A DNA stretch of 64,000 nucleotides from Leuctra nigra (taxonomy: Eukaryota > Arthropoda > Insecta > Plecoptera > Leuctridae): assembly GCA_934045905.1 (NCBI GenBank), contig OW203773.1, positions 17,719,246-17,783,245 of the forward strand, given 5' to 3'. Positions 47,512 to 57,800 of this stretch are shown one piece after another. The stretch's first letter is position 1. Each line of letters opens with the position of its first letter. The notes beneath the pieces were generated by a model. It was not told where the DNA came from, did not search any database, and worked only from the letters and a program-made list of their open reading frames with translations. Both the position numbers and the translations under genes were made by a program.

Positions 47512-49115
47512 TTACCCAAACATCGAAAAACTACCCAGATTAAAACCAGTAGCCATGCTGGAGAGCATGCTGGTCTGAGCCGACGTCAGATTCTTCGCCA
47601 TAGGCAGCTGATTCAACATCGCACTGAAAGATGAATTGGCCGGCAATAGACTATTCACTGTTACATTGGACCCAGGGCAGCCTAGAGGAACTGTAGGTAT
47701 AGTACCTACAGGTGTTTTGCAGGTGCCGTTGTGGCTCACCTGAAATGCTGAAAGAAATCAGGTACATTTATGATTAAGGTGGTGTCCATTGATTTTGCTG
47801 CTTTTGCACGCACTTTTTTTGGATACGGTTGGAGACGAAATGGGTTGACGATTTTATGATTTGAAATTTTGATCATGATTTAATAAGAGATAAACTTATA
47901 GGGTTATCACTATGGGTACATTTTTAGGTATACAATTGCAACGAAATCTTCTATGCGAAAGTTTATAAAATATCTATTTGACCAATCACTCTCCCTTCCT
48001 GGAGACAGTGAAATGTGTTTTCAAAATTGACGTTTCGTCTTTGACAGTGAATGTATTGAATGTGTGTTTTGTGGCAATCTATAACAGTATCTGAAGAAAA
48101 ATCTGATCTCTTCTGCGACCCTGCAAGTGATTATTCAGAGATTATTTACGGAATTTCGGTTAGATAATGATAAGATGTACTGCAGATACCAGTGCTCGCT
48201 TATCAACGCGTTACACCGAGCGTTTTCAATGAAATTGTTGGACTCACCATAACTGCTGTCGAGGGTGTTGGCCAACTGCATGTAGCAGAGGTTGGGGAAA
48301 GTCATGAAGAAGTCCAGCTTACTGACAGCGCAAACGAGACTGACTGAAGTAGGACATGGTTTGCAGGCTTTAGTGGTAGCAGTGGCTTTAGGTGTGGTTG
48401 GACCACAAGCTACCAGGCCCACGGCAGCAGCTGAAACAAAAATGTATCTTTATGTAATTGAAAATGTCATCTCTGAGGGTTCATAAAAATGTTTTTTTTT
48501 CCACGAAAGGGGTTTCGATGATTTCTCGCACTTGCCTAAAAAGTTTTGAAACGTTCAATATTCGTTCGTAATTGTATCCTCAATAATATCGAAAAATTAG
48601 ATGGGGTCCTGAACTAAATTCCTATATATTCACAGTTAACATTAGAACATTTTAAGAAAGGGGCAGTTAATTTTTTCGCCTAAATTTAAATTATGTTCCT
48701 ACAATGAGAAAATTACAAAAACTTAAACGAATGTAGAATACACAATTAGGGAACACAATTTAGTCAAGAAAATTGTTGAGAAAATTGATAACCAAGCTCA
48801 AGTAGGTATCTACCTAATTAAAAATACATGTATCATGTTTATCACTACTTTTCTGATATTCCTTTAAGACCCAAACAAATATATTGTTCAAAGATAAAAT
48901 ATTGACTACTAAAATTAATGTTTTTTCATGACAAACAACACTAAATTTATATCAAAATTCTCCTTATTATAACTTATATATTCTTATGTTTTACCACCAC
49001 AACCCATTTACCAAAACACAAAATATGTCTGTAAGATCGCACTCTTTATCTTACAATTACTACCAATACTACTTGACGTTTTCTTACCAAAAATCAGCAC
49101 GGAGACGATATTCAT
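47512..49115 (-). CDS. Secreted Kazal-like protein with Ser/Asn-rich C-terminal extension
   Basis: Three exons on the minus strand: 49115-49088, 48430-48248 and 47747-47512, giving 148 residues, phases 1 and 1. The signal peptide is split over the first intron (MNIVSVLIF joined to AAAVGLVACG). The Cys pattern C32-X2-C35-X7-C43-X14-C58, with CPTSVSLVCA and FPNLC, is Kazal-like. The last Kazal Cys is C80 in HNGTC. The usual fifth Cys is absent (Thr at the expected place), and an additional Cys follows at about 94. The final 50 residues are rich in Ser, Asn, Leu and Met, with sequons NVT, NSS and NLT. Kazal domains are mostly serine protease inhibitors, and insect Kazal-like secreted proteins also occur in saliva and haemolymph. 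A related gene lies 1.4 kb away in the opposite direction. Confidence 0.82.
47770..48232. mobile_element. Chimeric repeat: Harbinger-like piece joined to family 1 end
   Basis: 47775-47935 resembles the left part of 55133-55661 (GATTTTGCTGCTTTTGCACG, GGATACGGTTGGAGACGAAA). 48060-48232 resembles the family 1 end at 27200-27406 (ATTTACGGAATTTCGGTTAG, GCTCGCTTATCAACGCGTTA). Located in intron 2 of the minus-strand Kazal-like gene, reaching to within 16 nt of exon 48248. Confidence 0.65.
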
Positions 49116-49739
49116 CCTTCTTTCGTGAGGAAATTATCTGGTTTGACGATGTTGCTAGGCAAGGGAACCTTATATTCGCTTTCTAAGTCACTTGTAAAGC
49201 ATGATAACGATTCTGACTAGGTGCGAGTTCATGGAAATCCTATCAATATAAAATTATAATAATTGATTTTTAGCTGTCTTTTTAGTTTCAATAGGTTTTG
49301 TTTCGTTCGAATTTAGTCATGGCAAGGTGATTTGCAATCAGGGGTAACGATTAAAACTTTTAAAGTTTACATGGAAGTCAATTATATAAATTATTTTTGA
49401 TTCCCTGAAATCGGTGATTAAAAAAAAATCGTAGTATATTATTGAAGGTCGTTTTGTTGTACCTTCATTTTAAACATATATATAAAAAAAATATAATAAG
49501 TTTATGCCTATTTCATAATATATTGTAAAACAATTCTTACCAACCACATTTTTTTGTAATCTAGTTCATACAACTACAATGATATAAACAGATACCTACT
49601 CCTATTTAATTTAGAAAATTTCAAACTACATATTTTGATACTTATTCTTTCGGTTATACTCATGTAATATATGAATGTCCATTTTGATAAACTCGACGGA
49701 TCAATTTGACAGAAGAAAAAGATCCGGATTTGATTTATC

Positions 49740-49862
49740 TCTGTCCAGTGGCTAATGATGGGAAGGTTCCTTACTAATAAGCCAAGACGACTTCCTTCCT
49801 ACCTCACATTATTACATATTATTTATTACAATCAGTCGTCATTAACCAACACCAAGAGAATA
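49740..49862 (+). repeat. Old SINE fragment
   Basis: ATGGGAAGGTTCCTTACTAA, AAGCCAAGACGACTTCCTTC and CAGTCGTCATTAACC are a diverged version of the SINE body. Confidence 0.55.
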
Positions 49863-50539
49863 ACTTATTTGGAACAATACATTTATATGTGAATACCAGA
49901 CAATATATTATATAATTTAAATATATAATTTTTTAACTTAAATAATTTATAATGTTAAAAGAAATTTGTTTTATTTCGAGTAGAAAATTTATTTTAATTC
50001 GAGACGAACAGACATTTATTTAATAATAATAATATGTATTTATCTCCATGTAGTTACATAACACTGTTAAATACCATTAAAACATTTGGTATTACCAGTA
50101 AATAGGGTATATGCAACTATAATTAAAAATAACAACATATTTGTTGGTTAATCATATTATTTTATCACTAAAAATTGTAAATGTCAAACATAAATATGGA
50201 ATGAAAAACAGTGTAAATTGATGCCAGTGATGCCAGTGATGATGACATCACTGACCTGGATGGCGTGTTCCTGCCAAAATTTCCACTGATTTTTTATTCC
50301 ATATTTATGAATAAAAATATAAGCTTTTTAGTGTGCAAATAGTGTGATTCACCAACAAAATGATGTCATATTCAAATATTGTATTTTAACCACATTATAA
50401 AACTTTTGCATATTCCCTTTTCACCGTGTATTCTAATGTTTACACTGGACTTATCTCCTACTTGACCCGATGAAGAGGTCAATGCAACGGATGATAAGAT
50501 GAGCTTGTGAAGAGCTCACAGCATCTACAGAAGCTAAAC

Positions 50540-52670
50540 ATGAAGCATGTTATTATTGTGCTTGTAACAGTCGCTTTGCTCGCTCAGCAGTCGTTCGGCA
50601 ATCCAACCAATCAAGGAGCAGGTGAGTAGAGAAATTTTAGCTTTCGGTTGCTTTACTGTATTTAATTTTGTCTGGAAAGATAGTTATTGGAAAACGCTCT
50701 GTGTAACGCGCTGATAAGCGAGCCTTCTTATTTGCATGGAACTAATATGCGTGTGAACCGTTATTTTTATAGGAACCGGAACCCTTATTCATATTTTACA
50801 TTATTTGGGTTCCATAATGGCTCCGTAAGAGTTCTTAAATAATTAATTTAATTTAATTTTTACTTCATTGACTTTAAAGTATGAAATTATTTATTACCAT
50901 TTACAGATTTTCAAATAAATAATCACTTAGTAAAATTATTGTTTGACATTTCTGTGCATATAAGTTGCTAAAACACGATTTAACAAATAATTTGAATTAA
51001 TGTTCGAATTTCTTGGAACCGATTGGAGCCCTTATGGAACCGAAATTAAACCGAATATTTTATTTTTTTCAAGAACACGGAACCAATATTTTTAAAATTC
51101 GTAAAAGTAGCAGTGATAACGCTTGTTTTTATTTTATTACATTTTACAAATATTTCAAACTCTTTTGACATCTACTTCAAATTTTGCGCGGTGATTGGGA
51201 CCAGCGTTTCTGACAAAGTTCATCCAACTGTCAAACATCTTGCAGGTCACGTGGTAGTGAAGCGGTCAAGCTGCATCGTGGTGTGTCCAGCTAAAGTGAC
51301 AGCTCTCTGCGCCTCCAACACTTCTGGCAAGAAACAGACATTCAACAACAATTGTGCTCTGTCCAAACACAACTGTCTCAATCCAGGTACCAACACACGT
51401 TCAAAAGAACACGTGCTCACTTTTAAACACTTTTAAGCCGAGGGTTTATGCCCAAGGATGACATTTGGGGGGGGGGGGGGGGGGGGGGGAAGGGTACGGC
51501 TCTTTCAATATATTGAAAAATTAAAGTTGACAATTTGAAAATAGGAGAGGTACGGGCGAAGAATTCGAAAAATTTTACAAGGTTGGTGCAATTTTTCGTA
51601 GGGAGAGACACATTTTTGAGAAAAAATAAATTACAAATGTCTACAAATTGCGGACCTTCGGTGCAAGTTTTTTGTAAATTTTATCTAATTTTCATTAATT
51701 TGGTACGTTCTTTACATGAATTGCAATTTTTTAATATTTCGTTGAGATATTGTTTTAAATGTGCCGATTTTTTTAATCATGCTCTAATTTTTTGGGGTAC
51801 CGGCGACCCCCGTCCTTGCTTTAACACTTTAAAACATTTAAGTAAATTCCAGTAATAGGGGAAGGTATAGTTGACGTTGAAAGGGCGACTTAGAGGCCTG
51901 TGTAGGGGAGCGGGAAACGCAGTGTTCTTCAGTTTTTTTTTAAATTTTTCCTCACACTAACATAATTTAAAAAATTCAGAGCGAACTTTTAAGCTTACTA
52001 GACTAAATAATAAACTCCTGTGTGGCATTGCCTGAAGGATCGCCAATATATGATTTTATAAAATTCAGTTAGGTGTGATGACAAATTTAAAAAAGTGCTT
52101 TGGAACACTACGTTTACCGCTATACACATATACCTATGGTAGTTGTCAATTTTTTAAAATACATGTTTTATTTACGAAAAATACAAGTACATGATAATGG
52201 AGACCCAATTGTGTGCATTGAAGAAATATATATTTTAAACCTATTCTAATACCCATTTAATAAAATTAATATGTGAAATGTTCTCTTAATTTCTTAGTTC
52301 AGGTGGGAGCATAATATTTAAATAATAATGTATATTAATGATTTTCTTTTTTGTAAGGCAACTGTGATTGCATACTGTGATTAAAGTTAGAACATTGTTT
52401 TGAAATGTTGAAACTTTTAATTTTAAGCTACTATCCTCTACATCAATTACACTAGGAAATAAAAGCTCTTGTTAATTTGAGACTATGGTTAAATATCGGC
52501 AACCATTTATTGTTCAAGATAATGCTGAACTGACTTACTTTGGCTTCTGACAGGTCTAAATAAAGTGTAGTCAAATATACAACTAATTTTATTGCAATAA
52601 TTTCTTACAGGATATGTGTTTGTATTTTTCAGGTGACTCGTACAATAAATTGAAGAACGGGAAATGTTGA
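50540..52670 (+). CDS. Small secreted Kazal-like protein (86 residues)
   Basis: Three exons: 50540-50621, 51246-51386 and 52633-52670, all joined in phase 1. Signal peptide MKHVIIVLVTVALLAQQSFG, then a single six-Cys domain: C37-X3-C41-X7-C49-X14-C64-X6-C71-X14-C86, with VVCPAKVTALCASN, FNNNC and NGKC at the very end. The CP...LCA...F.N.C layout is that of Kazal-like domains such as the vasotab group. It is probably a secreted protease inhibitor or salivary/haemolymph effector; the target cannot be deduced. The last exon encodes only 12 codons plus one split codon. The gene is head-to-head with the other Kazal-like gene at 47512-49115. Confidence 0.87.
50760..51045. repeat. Dispersed repeat rich in GGAACC (copy 2), in a Kazal gene intron
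   Basis: Second copy of the repeat at 1780-2035, same orientation, inside intron 1 of the 86-residue Kazal-like gene. Confidence 0.72.
51467..51489 (+). repeat. G23 homopolymer in a Kazal-like intron
   Basis: Twenty-three G in a row directly after the second exon region of the plus-strand Kazal-like gene (intron 2). Confidence 0.95.
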
Positions 52671-54813
52671 AGAAAGCCGACTATATATATTCTAAATCAT
52701 TTTACAAAGCTTCAAAAATAATATGTAATGTTAATTGTAAATCAAATCGAGTTGTCCGTAGCCGTACCCTAGTTGTAAAATTTAGTTTAAAAGTGAAAAG
52801 ATTATAGTATTTCCTAATCAAATAACAATATTACGATAACATCCATAATTATTAAAAACATCTTGATTGGGATATTTCATCCTGTAGTAGTTTATTTGTA
52901 CGTAATGTCAACAGTTTCAGTCCATATGTCTGGACCTTCTACAGGACAAAAACTTAAAAAAAAATACACATTACGTACAAATAAACTACTACAGGATGAA
53001 ATATCCCAATTAAGATGTTTTTAATAATTATAATAATCCTGATATACTATTTATTTTAGCAAGCTAGAACCAAAAGTTTCAAGTTAAGACGCTAGCTATT
53101 CTTGCTTAATTATTTTGTTTGACAGTTGTCTAAAGCTTTATTATTTTTTATTCAACCCGTGATGTTAAGAAAATTAACACAAATGGCTTGTCAAAACACG
53201 CAAATTCACATTAACAATCATTACAATAGTTAATCAAACAACGTAAATAATAAAAATATTTATCACTGATACATTTTCTTATACTTACTTTCTAATCTCT
53301 TGCCTATCCAAATTATTTATTAGCATTATCTCTTTTAAGATTTTCTCTATTCACAATAAATATATTCTTGGCTATATACACAGTTAGATCTGCTTCAAAA
53401 CATGCATTACCTTGATCATCTATTTACCTTTGTTATTCAACAATTATAATAATATAAATAGATATTAGAATCATTGAACTGCATGCGAAAGTTTTTAAAA
53501 TGCAGAACTAACTAGAAAATTTTATAATGTTGTCTATTTTACTAATTAGAAATTCGTGTTCGAGACATGGAGTTGTAAAGTACCTTTACAAAAAAATTCA
53601 CGAAAGTTTTCTTTGATATTTTGTCTATTTTCATTATTTGGAATCCAAGAGAGACCTACATCATGTAGATGCAATACAGTGTATGAAAATTGAGCCGTCA
53701 GGTGACACTAGTAATTAGTGGAAATTATAAGTCTTTGAACATTATCAATAAATCCAGGAGATGTTGATGAAAATAAAGAGATATTGCCAGACAACAAGGG
53801 CGTAATAACTACTTTCATAATGATTGGAGGGTTATAAATTTCATGGAAATCCGTTGATATGATAAAATTAAAATAAATGTATCATCTGATTTTTGAAATT
53901 TAAACTTTAACCGTTTGACCGAACTTTGCATGATATTTTTGCCAATTTTCAGACTATAATCTGTCGTTATTTTCAAAAGTTAATTGTCATTTTATATACA
54001 AATTATTCTATAATCATGAAATATTTGCAAATTTATGAAAATATTTTCAAATACTTGATCACTGGTACTGGGGGAAGAGCCTCTAAGTATTAGCCCCGTA
54101 AATTTTTTTTATGGTTTAATTATGAATATGGAGGAGGAAGAAAGTGAGGAGGAAGAAGATGAAGAAATATCAACCGGTCCGGCTAGCCGATTGAGAAATT
54201 TATAGCCTTAGTATGTCTGGTTAGGCAGTGAATGAAATTATGTAATGTCATTTATGAATTAATTGTCTTACCCCCTGACCCAAATAATATTTGGAACCAG
54301 GGTTTGGAAATAAAAAATATAATTTAAACAATTTAAAAGTGAATCTGAGTCTGTAAAATTACAATTTTTTTTTGGTAGTGTTAGGTAACATTTTTGTACT
54401 GCAGGCCCTCTTTCGAATATAAACAATTTAAATTTTATGCTAGGATAATGAGTACTCTAATGGGGTTGTTCACTGCCATTTGCTCTCACTCACAGCGCTA
54501 GCGGCATTGGAGGTGTCTCACTCTGATTGGGTGGTCTCTGAATCCAAGATCTCTGAATCAAACTCTCGCCAAGGTTTAAAAACCTTCCATTCCGCTAGAT
54601 GCATTTTGATTGGCTCTCTCCCGGACGATTAGAACAGCAGCGCCATCTACAATAGTTTTGCGTGAACAACCCCATTAAAACAGTAAGCCCCTATCGTAAC
54701 CCCGCAGGGCATTTAAAAAAATAAAGTGATTCTTGGACGCTAAACTTAATTTTGTGCGGTGAATGGGGGGGGGGGGGGGGGGGGGTAGATGATCACCCCT
54801 TCCTACGCGCCTG
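52671..54813. other. Intergenic region between Kazal-like and collagen/Ig-like genes
   Basis: No gene seen. Contains a fold-back element at 52855-53030 and a G21 tract at 54765-54785 followed by CCTACGCGCCTG. Otherwise AT-rich. Confidence 0.6.
52855..53030. mobile_element. Fold-back element downstream of the Kazal-like gene
   Basis: Arms of about 68 bp (AAAAACATCTTGATTGGGAT, CATCCTGTAGTAGTTTATTT, GTACGTAATGT and reverse complement) with a loop of about 50 nt. The outermost part is flanked by ATAATTATTAAAAAC and its complement. Confidence 0.9.
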
Positions 54814-57800
54814 TTAGACAAGATTGTAGGGGCCCAAGCGTCTTCTGGGCGGAGGTTTCCCAGCTAAAATGGCCGCTTGGACTTCTGCGAAGTACGCTGC
54901 ATTCTGCAACTCGATCGCTGTGGACAGAAGAAAACAATGGAGTGACATTGTACGACATGGACATTTAGCTCGAGATACATTTTCATGTTCTTGGGTGACT
55001 ATTGAGGTGTCATTTATAAAAAACCACAGCTCAAATAAGTGATTGTGAATAATCAAGATAAACTCTCTATAATAGTGTATGTGAGGAAAATTAAATGTAA
55101 TAAATTGAAATATAATTAGTATGATACATTAAGGTGCTGCAAGCGCGAGCGATTTTGCTGCTTTTTGTAGACACTTTTTGCGATACGATTGGAGACGAAA
55201 TGGGTAGACCAAATTATTTGAAATTTTTATCGTGATTAGATAAAAGACAAACTTAGGGTTGTCCCTTAGTACATTTTTAATTTTTTGTTTCGTTAATTAG
55301 TAATAATTAGTGGATTTTTGGTGAAAAATTAGCTATTTTCTGGTCTCCCTGGGCGCCGTATAAAATTAAATTTGAAAAATGTGCCAAGAGATAACCCCAA
55401 GTTTGTCTTTTATCTAACCATAATTAAAATTTGAGAGCAATTGGTTTACGGGTTTGGTCTCCAATCGTATCGCAAATTTCATTGTTTTGCGCAGTTTTTT
55501 TGAATAACCGGCGCCTAATTAACGATGCAATAAGCAAAAATTAAAAAGTGCTACTAATATACAATCAGACTGATCATGTGAACATCCTGTAAAAGTTACA
55601 CTCACTTAGGAAACAATTTTTCTCTCTCAATTTTCTAAAACGGCCGAGCGCTAGTATCACCTTAACGAATTTGAATTTTTTCCCTTTAATATCCTCCAAA
55701 AAATTTAAAAATATATTCATTCTGGACCATGGTTGTTTTTGTGAAAATAAACAGGTAAAGTTAGTTTATTCCTAATGTTATCATATTACAAATCATTTAA
55801 CTGGCATTTAATTGATATTTAAAATATCGATACAAGAATGTCATAAAAACTCTACTGCGAGTAATAATAATATCAATGTCAAAACATCTAAATTTTCGCA
55901 GAATTTCCTGTTTATAGGCATGGGTAAGGTAGCCGGAAAATCTGTTCTTCAAATAGATTTTTTGAAAAAATCAAATCGTAAATACCCTTTCGAGCTGAAT
56001 TGACCAACTAATGCCACAGACTGGAGTATTTTATGACTTCTGGTATTACCTCAAAGTGTTAAATACGATATAACTAGATCACAAAGAGGGCTAAGAGGGC
56101 TGAGTAGTGAGCGTGGCCTTTAAGAGGGTTTTAATCGATTTTTATCAATAAAATAAACATTAACATAAACATCAATAAACATTTTCATTTATGTTTTATA
56201 TCAAATTAATGTATTATTTTATTGATTGTTATTCTGTGTGTTTACAACCTTTATGTACAAAGGCAGACTTTATTTTATTGTGAATAAAGATTTATGTATA
56301 CCAATGTAATTGTTAACAAAAATGGCTTTGTACGAGTATTCAGAACAGCTTTCAATGAAAATAGTTTCATTTTGGAATAAATTATTAGTTTTATTTTGTC
56401 CAACAGATGTTAAGTGCGATAATTGTACTAATTTTCGGGCACTAAACATCTGTAGGACAAAGCAAATCTAACAAACCATTACAAGCTATGGAATTATTTT
56501 CATTGAACTGTTCTGAATACTCGTACAAAGCCTTATTTTGTTAACCATTACACTGGTAAAAGATATTGATAAAAATCGATTAAAAAACTCTTCAAGGCCA
56601 AACTCACTACCCAGCCATCTTAGCTTTCTGGATTACGATTTGAAGAAAACAGTTTTTCCCGTCCCCTACCCGATTGAAGTATAACTAAAAAGAGTGTTCA
56701 CCTTCTTTCTTGGCTTTGTGCACCGCTGGATCCTCGTTTCTCGTGTAACATTGGACCACTACCGCGATGAACAAGAATATGTTGAGACCAACAGACACGA
56801 TGGAGCTGGCGACGAAGGGGTATGTGTCCACGACAGGAACCGGCACTGCAAACATATCGTACAAGCCTTGAGTATGGCCCCCGAGTACTCAAAGGATACA
56901 AGAAATACATGAATACTAGGGGTGTGCGAAAATTCGAAAATTTCGAATACTTCGAAAATATTTGGTTCAAATATTCGATTCGGTATTCGAAAAAAAAGTA
57001 TTCGAAATTTCGAATACTTCGAAAATTCGAATATCCGAAAATTTTCGAATAGTTCATGTCTTTTAATTCAAAATAATCCCGTCATTTCTCATATGGGAGT
57101 GTTTTTCAATGCTGCCAACTGCTGCAAGTCTAAAACTTCAACCGAAAATTGTCATGGCCGCCATTTTGATTTCGAGGGATATTATTTGTAGGTTATTGTT
57201 CCTCCAGGTAGACATTCCTCATACTCCTTTTGTTCCTGTTAATTTCATTTTTTGTGACGATTAATGACAACAATATAATCCTGGCATATTACATAATAAT
57301 CAGTACATTCATTTATATGGCCATCTTTCGTTCTGGTCATATGAAAAAAGTTTGGTGTCCATTTTTTAATTTTTTTTATTGATATTATATGTTTTAATGT
57401 AGGTTCCAACTATTCGATATTCGATTCGATATTCGAAATATTTTAGTCAATTGCATTTCACACATTGTAAATTTCTTTGAAAAATATACAAAAATAGCTT
57501 CAAATTCGATTCATTTGTATCAAAAATTCAAAAAAGGCCCTGCGGGGCAATTTGGGTTGCGGGCTTCCCAGACCCCATTGTAACGACGACTACTTTTCCT
57601 CACATTCATTGATCCCCATAATTTTGACCCCCCCACTCAAAATGAAGTTCCTACGCGCCTGAACCGTTCGAAGATAATCGAACTCTCTAAGCTAATTTAT
57701 CTTAATGGCAGTGATAAAAAAAAATTACGTACATTTTGACATATAATACACACATAAAAAACTATCAATAAAAAAGTAAAGTTAAACATATAATAATAAT

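Noticed and set aside
56698..57191. ORFs across 56.7-57.2 kb
   Set aside because: They are wrong-frame shadows of a real exon (56702-56845) or translations of TTCGAA repeats.
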